Of a DNA stretch of 64,000 nucleotides, positions 39,510 to 47,944 are shown piece by piece. The notes under the pieces were generated by a model that made no database searches, was not told the DNA's origin, and saw only the letters and a list, made by a program, of their open reading frames with translations. Location: positions 248,001 through 312,000 of the forward strand of contig NZ_FZOF01000007.1 in NCBI RefSeq assembly GCF_900188405.1. The letters are read 5' to 3'. The stretch comes from Actinacidiphila glaucinigra (GTDB taxonomy: Bacteria; Actinomycetota; Actinomycetes; Streptomycetales; Streptomycetaceae). A program made the translations under genes and the position numbers. Position 1 is the stretch's first letter. Every line of letters begins with the position of its first letter.

Positions 39510-40559
39510 TTGGCCAAGCAACGGATTCCGGTCGTCGTCATCGCGGGATTCCTGGGCTCGGGAAAGACCACGCTCCTCAACCACCTCCTGCGCAACAGCG
39601 GCGGCACCCGCATCGGCGCGATCGTCAACGACTTCGGCAGCATCAACATCGACGCGCTCTCCGTCGCCGGCCAGGTGGACTCGATGGTCGCCCTCGACAA
39701 CGGCTGCCTGTGCTGCGCCGTCGACGCCACCGAGATGGACGACATGCTCGCCAGGCTCTCCCGTCCGCAGGCCCGCATCGACGTCATCGTCGTCGAGGCC
39801 AGCGGTCTGGCCGAGCCCCAGGGCATGATCCGGCTGCTGCTCGCGAGCACCGAGACCGCCGTCACCTACGGCGGGCTGGTCGAGGTCGTCGACGCCGCCG
39901 AGTTCGAGGCGGTGCGCGCGCGGCACCCCGAACTCGACCGCCATGTGCGGGCCGCCGACCTCGTCGTCCTCAACAAGACCGACCGCGTCGACGCCGCCGG
40001 CCGAGCACGGGTCCGCGACGCGCTGGCGGCCGTGGCCCCCGGCACGCCGCTCGTCGAGGCCGCCCACGGCCGGGTGGACCCCGCCCTGCTCTTCGAGCCG
40101 CGGTCGCGCACGGCGGTCGACACGGCCGCCCGCCAGCTGTCGTTCGACGAATTGTCCGCCGACGACGGCCACGGGGACCACGCGGAGGGCGACCACACCG
40201 GCCATCTCCACGCGGCGTACGACAGCGTGGAGTTCACCTCCGAGGCGCCGCTGCACCCGCGCCGGCTGATGGAGTTCCTCGACGACCGGCCCGCCGGGCT
40301 CTACCGGATGAAGGGTTTCGTGCGCTTCGCCGCGCCCGCCCACCGCCGGAAGTACACCCTGCACGCCGTCGGCGGCTTCCTGCGCTTCGTGCCGTCCTCC
40401 TGGTCCCGGGGCGAGTCCCGCGCCACCCGCCTGGTGATGATCGGTTCGGGGCTCGACGCGGACGCCCTGCGCAAGGGCCTCGACGCCTGCGTGGCCGAGC
40501 CGGGCGGGGAACTCCCCGAGGACGCCATGCTCGGCGTCCTGCGCTACGTCCGTCCCTGA
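39510..40559 (+). CDS. CobW/COG0523 family GTPase (metal chaperone type)
   Basis: 349 residues. GFLGSGKT at 13-20 is Walker A, GCLCC at 65-69 is the family CxCC metal site, and NKTD the guanine specificity motif. A His/Asp-rich stretch (DGHGDHAEGDHTGHLH, about 218-233) probably binds metal. The C-terminal CobW_C domain reads LYRMKGFVRFAAPAHR. It would insert or deliver zinc or another metal. TTG at 39510 is used because of GGAGAGG. I see no Zur box upstream. Confidence 0.9.
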   Translation: MAKQRIPVVVIAGFLGSGKTTLLNHLLRNSGGTRIGAIVNDFGSINIDALSVAGQVDSMVALDNGCLCCAVDATEMDDMLARLSRPQARIDVIVVEASGLAEPQGMIRLLLASTETAVTYGGLVEVVDAAEFEAVRARHPELDRHVRAADLVVLNKTDRVDAAGRARVRDALAAVAPGTPLVEAAHGRVDPALLFEPRSRTAVDTAARQLSFDELSADDGHGDHAEGDHTGHLHAAYDSVEFTSEAPLHPRRLMEFLDDRPAGLYRMKGFVRFAAPAHRRKYTLHAVGGFLRFVPSSWSRGESRATRLVMIGSGLDADALRKGLDACVAEPGGELPEDAMLGVLRYVRP

Positions 40560-40611
40560 CGCGCACCGCGCCCCGCGCACCCTGGAGCGTTCGGCGGCCG
40601 TCCCCGCGGCG

Positions 40612-41571
40612 TCAACGCCCGCGCAGGGCGCGGGCCGTCGCGCCGGTGCGCTCGCGCAGGAGGACGCGCAGGGTGCCGGCGTGCTCGTAACCCACCCGGC
40701 GGGCCACGACCTCGACGGGCAGGTCGGTGGTGCGCAGCAGATGCGTGGCCTGTTCGACGCGCAGGTCCTGGACGAAGCGGACCGGCGACACGCCCAGCAC
40801 GCGTCGGACGGCCCGCTGCAGGGTCCGCTCGCCGACCCCCAGGGCGCGGGCGGCCTCCGCGATGCCGATCGGCTCGTGCAGGCGCAGCCGCACCCAGCGC
40901 TCGAACGCGGCCACCGTCGGGTCGGCATGGGCCAGGGCGCTGGGGATGGTGTACGCCGACTGCGACGGGCGCTCGTCGACGACCAGGTACCGCGCGATCA
41001 GATCGGCCAGTGCCGGACTGGACATGCGTACGACCGCCAGCGCGAGGTCGACGTGGCCGAAGGCGGCGCCCGCCGTCGTGACGCCGTCGCAGCTGGTCAC
41101 CATGCGGGTCTCGTCGACCGTGACGGCCGGGTAGCGCCGCCGGAAGACCGGGGCCAGCCACCAACTCGTCGTCGCGCGCCGCCCGTCGAGCACTCCGGAC
41201 TCGGCGAGCAGGAAGGTGCCCGTGCAGGCGGAGGCGACGGGCGTGCCGCGCTCGCGTGTGGCCGCCACCAGGCGGCGCACCGCGGCCGTCCCGGGGCCCG
41301 ACACGCGCTCCACGAGGGCGTCCGGCCGCCGTTCCGCGAGCGCCGGGACGAGCAGCAGGCCGGCCCCCTCGGCCCCGCCCAAGGGCGCCGCGGACACCGT
41401 GTGCCCGGCGCCGGTGCGGACCCGGCGGCGCGGGCCGACCGTCGTCACCTTCCAGGCGGGCGGCGGCTGCGGAAGCTGCTCGCGCATCGCGTTGGCCGCA
41501 TCGAGGACGTCGAGGACCGCGGAGAGCCCGGAGTCGAACACGCCGTCGTACGCCACCACTGCCACATCCAT
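40612..41571 (-). CDS. GlxA family regulator (DJ-1/PfpI plus AraC helix-turn-helix)
   Basis: 319 residues. DJ-1/PfpI-like domain (1-185), with VASACTGTFLLAESG giving the nucleophile-elbow cysteine, and a C-terminal AraC domain (about 215-315) with GIAEAARALGVGERTLQRAV. TACCGT lies 7 bases before the ATG, so the start is probably leaderless. Divergent from a DUF4326 gene. Inducer unknown. Confidence 0.87.
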   Translation of the reverse strand: MDVAVVAYDGVFDSGLSAVLDVLDAANAMREQLPQPPPAWKVTTVGPRRRVRTGAGHTVSAAPLGGAEGAGLLLVPALAERRPDALVERVSGPGTAAVRRLVAATRERGTPVASACTGTFLLAESGVLDGRRATTSWWLAPVFRRRYPAVTVDETRMVTSCDGVTTAGAAFGHVDLALAVVRMSSPALADLIARYLVVDERPSQSAYTIPSALAHADPTVAAFERWVRLRLHEPIGIAEAARALGVGERTLQRAVRRVLGVSPVRFVQDLRVEQATHLLRTTDLPVEVVARRVGYEHAGTLRVLLRERTGATARALRGR

Positions 41572-41682
41572 GACGGAAACGGTATCGAAGACGTCGTTTC
41601 CGACGCTGGGGGAGCCGTCCCGCACGACATAGGTTTCCGGTGTCCGGACCACCGCACCCCGGATCACGGGAAGGAACGGGTC

Positions 41683-42003
41683 ATGAGCGAGGCAGAGCCC
41701 CCGACCACCGTCGTCAACCTCAAGGGCCACCGCGGCGACCCCGCGTACGCGGACGTCGTCTACGTGGGCCGCCCGATGCACCGCGGCGGATGGCACCTGC
41801 CCGGATCCCCGCTGGCCAGCCCCTACCGCCCCGGGCCTGACGGCACCCGCCAGGAGGTCCTGCACAAGTACCGGGAACACCTGCTGGGCCGCCCCGACCT
41901 GCTCGCGCTGCTGCCCGCGCTGCGCGGCCGCAGGCTGGGCTGCTGGTGCGTGCCCGAGCCGTGCCACGCGCAGGTCGTCGCGGAACTCGCCGACGCGTCC
42001 TGA
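41683..42003 (+). CDS. DUF4326 domain protein
   Basis: 106 residues. TTVVNLKGHRGDPAYADVVY and YVGRPMHRGGW open the domain. GCWCVPEPCHAQVVAELA at the end has three cysteines and a histidine spaced like a metal site, typical of DUF4326. Often found in phages and chromosomes; role unknown. ATG at 41683 follows AAGGA. Confidence 0.85.
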   Translation: MSEAEPPTTVVNLKGHRGDPAYADVVYVGRPMHRGGWHLPGSPLASPYRPGPDGTRQEVLHKYREHLLGRPDLLALLPALRGRRLGCWCVPEPCHAQVVAELADAS

Positions 42004-42167
42004 CCCCGCCCCCCGGAGCCCGCGGCCGGGCGCGTGTCCCGATCCGAGGGTCGCACGTCCCACCGGCATCCGGCGGGGCGGGCCGCCGCGTCCGACGATG
42101 GATCCACCGGCACCGGGCGCCCCGCCCGGCCGCCGGCGGAACCCGGAGACCTGTCAGGAGATGCGAC

Positions 42168-42806
42168 GTGGCTGAAATCATCGCGGACATCGAGGTGCCC
42201 GATACCCGGCTCGTGACGGAGGCGACCGAACTGGTGCGGAAGGCCGCCGACCCGGTGGTCTACCACCACTCCCGCCGGGTGTACTTCTGGGCGTCGATGC
42301 GCGGCCGCAACCGGGGGTGGGACGTCGACCCCGAGCTGCTGTACGTCGGCGCCCTCTTCCACGACCTGGGGCTGACCGACACCTACGCCCGTACCGACCA
42401 GCGCTTCGAGATCGACGGCGCCGACGAGGCCCGCCGCTTCCTGCTGCAGCACGACGTCCCCGAGGACCGTGCGCGGCTGGTGTGGGAGGCGATCGCCCTG
42501 CACACCACCCCGGAGATCCCGTGGCACATGGCACCCGAGATCGCCCTGGTCACCTCGGGCGTCGAGGTCGACGTCCTCGGCATCGGGTACGACGAGATCA
42601 CGGCGGAGGAGCGCGAGGCGGTCGTCGCCGCCCACCCGCGGCCCGACTTCAAGAACAACATCCTCAAGGAGTTCACCCACGGCATCGCACCGCGCCCCGG
42701 CACGACGTTCGGCAACGTCAAGGCCGACGTCCTGGAGCGCTTCGTGCCCGGCTTCGTCCGCGGGAACTTCGTGGACACCATCCTCCAGTCGCCCTGGGCG
42801 GAGTGA
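42168..42806 (+). CDS. HD-domain hydrolase, cyanamide hydratase-like
   Basis: 212 residues. YHHSRRVYFW and ALFHDLGLTD give the H...HD metal-binding set, and EAIALHTTPEIPWHMAPE fits the cyanamide hydratase-like HD group. It probably hydrates or hydrolyses a small molecule, perhaps a nitrile- or isocyanide-like compound. GTG at 42168 follows AGGAG. Convergent with a GlxA-like regulator whose DJ-1 domain belongs to the same superfamily as isonitrile hydratase. Confidence 0.82.
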   Translation: MAEIIADIEVPDTRLVTEATELVRKAADPVVYHHSRRVYFWASMRGRNRGWDVDPELLYVGALFHDLGLTDTYARTDQRFEIDGADEARRFLLQHDVPEDRARLVWEAIALHTTPEIPWHMAPEIALVTSGVEVDVLGIGYDEITAEEREAVVAAHPRPDFKNNILKEFTHGIAPRPGTTFGNVKADVLERFVPGFVRGNFVDTILQSPWAE

Positions 42807-42840
42807 CCGCGGCGCCCGGTCCCGGTCCCGGTCGCCCCGG

Positions 42841-43869
42841 TCAGTCCTCGCGGGTGCCGTGCGGCCGGGTGGTGCGGAAGCGGTCGCGGTAGATCCCGGG
42901 GCTGACGCCGAGCCGGCGACGGAAGGCCCGGCGCAGCGTCTCCTCGGACCCGAAGCCGCTGCGCCGGGCGACCGTGTCGAGGGCGTCGTCGCCCGCTTCG
43001 AGCAGGGCCTGGGCGGCCTCGACGCGGATGCGTTCGACGTACTGCGCGGCGGTGCCGCCGGTCTCGGTGCGGAACAGCCGGGTCAGATGCCGTGAGCTGA
43101 CCCCGGCACGTGCCGCGAGCGCGGGCAGGCCGTGGTCCGCGGCAGGGTCGGCCGCCACCTGGTCGAGGACCTGGCGCAGCACCGAGTGCGCGGGGTGCCG
43201 GGGGCTCTGTCGGACGCTGAACTGCGACTGGCCGCCGGGCCGGGCCATGAAGACGACCAGGAACTTGGCCGCCTTGCGGGCGATGTCCGGGCCGAGGTCG
43301 GACTCGACCAGGGACAGGGTCAGGTCGATTCCCGCGCTGATGCCCGCCGAGGTGATGAAGCGGCCGTCCCGCACGAAGATCGCGTCGCTGTCGACCTCGA
43401 CCTTGGGGTAGCGGGCGGCGAGGTCGTCGGCCAGCCGCCAGTGCGTGGCGGCCCGCCGTCCGTCCAGCAGTCCGGTAGCCGCCAGCGGGAACGCGCCCGC
43501 GCAGACCGAGGCGACGGTACGGGCGCGGTCCGCGAGGCGGGTGATGCCCGCCACCAGCGCGGTGTCGGCCACCGCCGCCCACCAGTCGGGGCGCCCGGGG
43601 ATGACCAGCGTGTCGACGGGGAAGTCGACCTCGTCCAGCGACAGGTCGGGCACCAGCCGCAGCCCCGCGGTGGTCGTCACCGGGCCGCCGTCCGGCGAGA
43701 CGGTGCTCGTCACATAGTGCGCGCCGTACTCGTTCGCCGCCGTGTACACATCGAGCGGACCCGTCACGTCCATCAACTGCAGTCCCTCGAACAACAGCAC
43801 CACCACCCGGTGCGCCGGCACGACCGGCGCGGTCCCGGAGGGCTGCTGCGGGTTCACGCGGGACGTCAC
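42841..43869 (-). CDS. GlxA family regulator (DJ-1/PfpI plus AraC helix-turn-helix)
   Basis: 342 residues. DJ-1/PfpI domain (about 15-190): FEGLQLMDVTGPLDVY is the typical N-terminal motif, and VCAGAFPLAATGLLDGRRA the cysteine elbow. AraC domain (about 240-335): LAARAGVSSRHLTRLFRTETG. GTG at 43869 follows GGAGGAA at good spacing. It may regulate the HD hydrolase next door. It is distinct from the GlxA-like gene at 40612. Confidence 0.88.
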   Translation of the reverse strand: MTSRVNPQQPSGTAPVVPAHRVVVLLFEGLQLMDVTGPLDVYTAANEYGAHYVTSTVSPDGGPVTTTAGLRLVPDLSLDEVDFPVDTLVIPGRPDWWAAVADTALVAGITRLADRARTVASVCAGAFPLAATGLLDGRRAATHWRLADDLAARYPKVEVDSDAIFVRDGRFITSAGISAGIDLTLSLVESDLGPDIARKAAKFLVVFMARPGGQSQFSVRQSPRHPAHSVLRQVLDQVAADPAADHGLPALAARAGVSSRHLTRLFRTETGGTAAQYVERIRVEAAQALLEAGDDALDTVARRSGFGSEETLRRAFRRRLGVSPGIYRDRFRTTRPHGTRED

Positions 43870-43995
43870 TGTCGTTCCTCCGGGTGCGGGCCGGTCCGGG
43901 GGACCGCCGCGCAAGCCCATGTGGCCCGCGTCCCGCGGGCGTTGGGTCCGCGGATCCCCGTCCGGTCCGCCATTCTCGCCCATGCCCGCCGGCGC

Positions 43996-44442
43996 CTACG
44001 ACGCCGGGCTGGTGACCCCGGCGACGGACCGCTGGAGCGGGGCGAGGCGGCGCGTGGTCACCACGCGCCGGCCGCGCTCGTCGTCGTGGATGCAGGTGGA
44101 CCCGGCCAGCCGGCGCACGATCTCCAGCCCGCGGCCGTGCTCGTCCGGCGGGGTGCTGTCGGGCGAGGCCCCGTCGTGGTGCCGCGCCTCGCCGCTGTCG
44201 GTGACGGTGATGACCAGGCCGTCGTCGTGCATGCACAGCCGGATCGACATCTGGGCCCGGCCGTGGCGCGCGGCGTTCGCGGCGAGCTCGTCGACGATCA
44301 GCTCGGCCGCGATGCGGTCCTCCGCGGCCAGTCCCCACAGCCCCAGCAGCTCGGACGTGAAGTGCCGCGCGGCGCCCACGTAGGCGGCCTCCGCGGGCTG
44401 CACGAGTTCCGCCGAACGAGTGGGAGTGGTGTCACCGCACAT
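43996..44442 (-). CDS. Anti-sigma-type ATP-binding protein (HATPase_c)
   Basis: 148 residues. ELIVDELAANAARHG is the N box, TVTDSGEA the G1 box and DEHGRGLEIVRRLAG the G2 box of RsbW/SpoIIAB-like kinases. Stand-alone proteins of this kind are very common in Streptomyces and bind sigma or anti-anti-sigma factors. ATG at 44442 has AAGGG at about 10 bases; ATG at 44460 is an alternative without a clear site. Confidence 0.85.
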   Translation of the reverse strand: MCGDTTPTRSAELVQPAEAAYVGAARHFTSELLGLWGLAAEDRIAAELIVDELAANAARHGRAQMSIRLCMHDDGLVITVTDSGEARHHDGASPDSTPPDEHGRGLEIVRRLAGSTCIHDDERGRRVVTTRRLAPLQRSVAGVTSPAS

Positions 44443-44598
44443 GACGTGTGGGCCCTTCATCGATGAGGCCCGCGGTCCCGGCGACCGCGGGGTCGCCCCA
44501 CCGGCCACGCCGCCGCGCGGCACGCCGTGACGTCGGCCCGCCTTCCGGCCGCCGTGCCCGGCACCGCTCCCGTCCCCCCGCGCGGATAGCGTGGACGT

Positions 44599-45099
44599 GT
44601 GCGTCTTCTTGTGATGTCCGATACACACCTGCCCAAACGTGCCAAGGGGCTTCCGGCCGAACTGCTGGACCGGATTCCCGAGGCCGACGCCGTCATCCAC
44701 GCCGGCGACTGGGTCGACGAGGCGACCCTCGACCTGCTGGAGGCGAGGTCCCGCCGGGTGATCGGCGTGTACGGCAACAACGACGGCCCCGGGCTGCGCG
44801 CGCGGCTGCCAGAGGTCGCCCTCGCCGAGCTGGGCGGGCTGCGCTTCGGCGTGGTGCACGACAGCGGCCCGGCGCAGGGACGCGAACGCCGCTGCGAGGA
44901 GCGCTTCCCGGACCTGGACGTCCTGGTCTTCGGACACAGCCACATCCCCTGGGACAGCACCGCGCCGGGCGGGCTGCGACTGCTCAACCCCGGTTCCCCG
45001 ACGGACCGCAGGCGTCAGCCGTACGGCACCTACCTCACCGCCGTGGCGGCCGCAGGCGTGCTGAGCGAGGTGCGGCTGCACGAACTGCCGCGCCGCTGA
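44599..45099 (+). CDS. Metallophosphoesterase, YfcE/MJ0936 type
   Basis: 166 residues. MSDTHLPK, HAGDW, GNNDGP, VHDSGP and FGHSHIPW are the ordered metal-binding motifs of small calcineurin-like phosphodiesterases; NPGSPTDRR is typical of the YfcE group. GTG at 44599 lies 7 bases after TAGCGT (44586-44591), a leaderless start. The substrate could be a phosphodiester or cyclic nucleotide. Confidence 0.9.
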   Translation: MRLLVMSDTHLPKRAKGLPAELLDRIPEADAVIHAGDWVDEATLDLLEARSRRVIGVYGNNDGPGLRARLPEVALAELGGLRFGVVHDSGPAQGRERRCEERFPDLDVLVFGHSHIPWDSTAPGGLRLLNPGSPTDRRRQPYGTYLTAVAAAGVLSEVRLHELPRR

Positions 45100-45110
45100 C
45101 CCGCACAGGC

Positions 45111-45139
45111 GAGCCGCCCTGCCGGGGGCGTCGCGGCTC
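45111..45139. terminator. Small stem-loop between convergent genes
   Basis: GAGCCGC (45111-45117) pairs with GCGGCTC (45133-45139). It overlaps the stop of the FtsK-like gene and lies 11 bases after the phosphoesterase stop. Confidence 0.4.
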
Positions 45140-46760
45140 AGTGCTCGAGCGCCGGGTCGCCGGCCGGCCGGACCGCGCCCGAGGGCTCGGAGACCATGAC
45201 CGCGCCGGGGGCCTCGGCGGTCTCCGCCTCCCGCTCCCGGGGCTCCGCCCCGTGGGCGCCGTCCGCGGGCGGCAGCAGCGCCATGACGGCCTGGCGGTGC
45301 GCGTCGCCGGCGTCCTCGTCGAAGGGGTCCGGGGTCGCGGGCACCTGCATCCGGAGCACCGGCCCCGTGCCCAGACGCACATAGCCGCGGCCCGGCGGCA
45401 CCTGCGCGGCGGACGTCGAGCACTGCGGCGCGCCGAGCACCGCCTGGGTCTGCTCCGCGGTGACCGCGCCCAGCAGCACCCGGGCCCTGGTCTGGGCGAC
45501 GACCACGTGGGAGAGCGCCTCGGCGCCGTCGAGGTGGTCGGCGACGGCGACGGTCACCCCGGCCGCGCGGCCGTGCCGCAGCGGGATGTCCAGCAGTTCC
45601 TGCGGGTCGGGACGGCTCTCGGCGTGCGCGAGCTGGCTGAGCACCGTCGGCCGGTCGACGAGGATCCACAGCGGCCGGCGTACGTCGTCGGGCGCGGTGC
45701 GGCCCGCCTGCCGGGCGCGGTTGACGGCGATCAGGCGCCGCTCGGTCTCGTGCGCCGCCCACTCCAGGGTGGCCAGCGTCCCCGCGAGGCCGCTCTCGAC
45801 GGCCATCACGCCGGGCCGGCCGGACAGGAACGCGTACTCGCCGGTCCCGCTGCCGTCGACGACCACGACGTCGCCCTCCGGGAGGGCCTGCAGCGCGATG
45901 GAGCGCAGCAGCGTGGTGGTGCCCGTGCCGGGGTGGCCGAGGGCGAGCAGGTGCGGCTCGGTGGAACGCGGGCCGGTGCGCCACACCACCGGGGGAGCGT
46001 CCCTGACCTCCTCGCCGTCCTGGACGGGGACGGTGCGCTGCACCGATCCGGGGTCGGTGAAGCCGAGCACCGTCTCTCCGGGGGAGGTGACGAAGCGCTG
46101 GGCGGCGATGCCCGTGGGCAGCGGGGGGAGCGCGGTGAGGGTGAGGTGGTTCTCCTCCTCGTTCCACTCGAAGCGGTACTCGCGGCCCCGGCCCACCTTG
46201 GCGTGCAGCACGTGCTCGACGCGGGCCCTGGCGGCGGGCTCGCCGTCGGTGAAGTAGGCGGGGTACTTCAGGTGCAGGCGGACCAGCCGCCCGTCCTCGA
46301 AGACGTGGTCGCCGAAGGCGTTCTCCCAGCTGCCGTCGTGGGCGTAGAGCGGGCTGGGGTCGTCGGCGACGGACAGATACGGCACCAGGGCCTCGTACAG
46401 CGCGGTCAGCCGGTCGTTCTCGGGGCCGCTCGGTCCGGTCGGGGCGGGGGTGCGGTCCCGTCCCATCCAGCCGGCGGAACCCATCCAGGCGGCGAACATC
46501 AGGTACGCGCCGTAGGGCAGCAGGACCAGCACGAGGAATCCGGCCCCGACGGAGGCCAGCAGCGCCGGTCCGCGCCGGTCCTTGGGCGTGCTGCCCCACC
46601 AGTCGCGCGCCCAGCCGGCCTGGCGGCGCAGCCCGCGCGCGATGACGAAGAGCGGGTGGAGGACGTCCGTGGTGCTGTCGACGGCGGCCCGCGCGAGCTC
46701 ACGGCCGCGCGTGAGCGAGGGGCGGCTGCTCAGGAGGGCGGAGAGGGGGCGCCGGACCAC
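45138..46760 (-). CDS. FtsK/TraB-like membrane ATPase with atypical P-loop
   Basis: 540 residues. A hydrophobic region (about 64-92) is followed by a cytoplasmic ATPase-like domain. GHPGTGTTT (275-283) stands where Walker A should be but has Thr instead of Lys; VVVVDGSGTG (about 297) could be Walker B. The layout of membrane anchor plus motor resembles FtsK/SpoIIIE and the Tra proteins of actinobacterial plasmids. GTG at 46760 follows GGAG. Preceded by a small membrane gene on the same strand; the two may work together. Confidence 0.65.
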   Translation of the reverse strand: MVRRPLSALLSSRPSLTRGRELARAAVDSTTDVLHPLFVIARGLRRQAGWARDWWGSTPKDRRGPALLASVGAGFLVLVLLPYGAYLMFAAWMGSAGWMGRDRTPAPTGPSGPENDRLTALYEALVPYLSVADDPSPLYAHDGSWENAFGDHVFEDGRLVRLHLKYPAYFTDGEPAARARVEHVLHAKVGRGREYRFEWNEEENHLTLTALPPLPTGIAAQRFVTSPGETVLGFTDPGSVQRTVPVQDGEEVRDAPPVVWRTGPRSTEPHLLALGHPGTGTTTLLRSIALQALPEGDVVVVDGSGTGEYAFLSGRPGVMAVESGLAGTLATLEWAAHETERRLIAVNRARQAGRTAPDDVRRPLWILVDRPTVLSQLAHAESRPDPQELLDIPLRHGRAAGVTVAVADHLDGAEALSHVVVAQTRARVLLGAVTAEQTQAVLGAPQCSTSAAQVPPGRGYVRLGTGPVLRMQVPATPDPFDEDAGDAHRQAVMALLPPADGAHGAEPREREAETAEAPGAVMVSEPSGAVRPAGDPALEH

Positions 46761-46849
46761 GGGGAGCTCCAGAGGGTCGTTGCGGGGACGGTACGACGGG
46801 ACGGGAAGAAGGCACCGGGACGGGACGGGACGAGGGGGCGGGACGGGAA

Positions 46850-46877
46850 GGGCCCGGTGCGGAGCGGCGCCGGGCCC
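46850..46877 (-). terminator. Stem-loop after the small membrane gene
   Basis: GGGCCCGG (46850-46857) pairs with CCGGGCCC (46870-46877). Next to it (46817-46849) the plus strand has six G-runs (GGGACGGGACGGG type), which might form a G-quadruplex. Confidence 0.5.
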
Positions 46878-46905
46878 GGTGGATCGGCCGTGCGGAACGG
46901 CCGCG

Positions 46906-47100
46906 CTAGAACTTGATCCCGCCCAGCAGGCTCGCCAGGCTCGCCCCGCCGGCCTTGATGCTCGGGGCGATGGCGGTGCCCGCGAGGTAGAAACCGAAGA
47001 GGGCGCAGACGAGCGCGTGGGACGCCTTGAGTCCGTCCTTGCGGAAGAACAGGAAGACGATGATGCCGAGCAGGACGACGCCTGAGATGGACAGGATCAT
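46906..47100 (-). CDS. 64-residue membrane protein
   Basis: MILSISGVVLLGIIVFLFF is a clear first helix and ALVCALFGFYLAGTAIAP a second; the C-terminus is Gly/Ala/Ser-rich and ends in GIKF. ATG at 47100 follows CAGGAGTAG. Located upstream of the FtsK-like gene. Similar small membrane proteins occur beside TraB-like genes in actinobacterial integrative elements, which is suggestive only. Confidence 0.75.
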   Translation of the reverse strand: MILSISGVVLLGIIVFLFFRKDGLKASHALVCALFGFYLAGTAIAPSIKAGGASLASLLGGIKF

Positions 47101-47481
47101 GGGGGCTACTCCTGTGTGATGGGGACTGTCACCATGAGTTGTTCCAGAATTACAGATAGTAATATGTTCTGAAAAGAGGCGAATGGGTGATTTGTAGGGA
47201 AGTTCACCCTTTCAGCTCTGCTGAACTGTTTCTTCCGCCGCGATCCTCGCCGGTCGTCCGGCGTGTCATGTGGCAGGCCCCGCCGACGGAGCAGTGAAGT
47301 CGCCCATTCGAGTGATCAAAATCGTTAAGCTTCGGCCATGGCTTCTCGTTCGGTCCACACCCCCGCCGTGGCAGGCTCCGGGAGCCCGCCCGGCGAGGCC
47401 AGGGCGGTTGAGGCCGCTTAGGGTGGATCACGAGAGCGGTCCCTACCGCGCACGGCGACCAGCCACTTCCAGTGAGGAACG
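47101..47481. other. AT-richer intergenic region with inverted repeats
   Basis: No convincing gene. It is distinctly less GC-rich than its surroundings. TTCAGC-TCT-GCTGAA (47211-47225) is a perfect 15-bp palindrome, and GGGTGA (47185-47190) pairs with TCACCC (47204-47209). It must hold the promoter of the small membrane gene (minus) and probably of the ankyrin-zwf-opcA operon (plus). Confidence 0.6.
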
Positions 47482-47895
47482 ATGAGCGAGCCGACCCCGC
47501 AGAACGATCCGGTCCAGGACCCCGGCGTCCTGCGACTCGCCGCCCAGATGTTCGACCTCGCCCGCCGCGGCGGCACGGAGACCCTGGCGGCCTATGTGGA
47601 CGCGGGCGTGCCGGCCGACCTCACCAACGACAAGGGCGACACCCTCGTCATGCTCGCCGCCTACCACGGCCACGCCGCCACCGTGGCCGCCCTCCTGCGG
47701 CACGGCGCCGACCCCGACCGTGCCAACGACCGCGGCCAGACGCCGCTGGCCGGTGCCGTCTTCAAGGGCGAGGACGAGGTGGTCCGCGTCCTCGTCGACG
47801 GCGGCGCCGACCCCGCCGCGGGCACCCCCTCGGCCATCGACACCGCCCGCATGTTCGGCAAGAACGCACTCCTGGAACTCTTCGGCGCCGCATGA
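47482..47895 (+). CDS. Ankyrin repeat protein
   Basis: 137 residues. Three to four ankyrin repeats (about 30-125): DKGDTLVMLAAYHGHAATVA, DRGQTPLAGAVFKGEDEVVR and similar. It probably binds another protein. ATG at 47482 follows GAGGAA. zwf starts 49 bases later on the same strand, so it may be the first gene of a zwf-opcA operon. Its partner is unknown. Confidence 0.9.
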   Translation: MSEPTPQNDPVQDPGVLRLAAQMFDLARRGGTETLAAYVDAGVPADLTNDKGDTLVMLAAYHGHAATVAALLRHGADPDRANDRGQTPLAGAVFKGEDEVVRVLVDGGADPAAGTPSAIDTARMFGKNALLELFGAA

Positions 47896-47944
47896 CCCCC
47901 GGACGCGCCATGACGCCGCACCCACCATGAAGAGAAGTGGACCC

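Noticed and set aside
46817-46849. G-run cluster as a functional G-quadruplex
   Set aside because: The runs are on the plus strand while both flanking genes are on the minus strand; in such GC-rich DNA the pattern alone is weak evidence.
47204-47431. 75-codon minus-strand ORF in the AT-richer gap
   Set aside because: No ribosome binding site and random-looking composition; it overlaps the palindrome and probable promoters.
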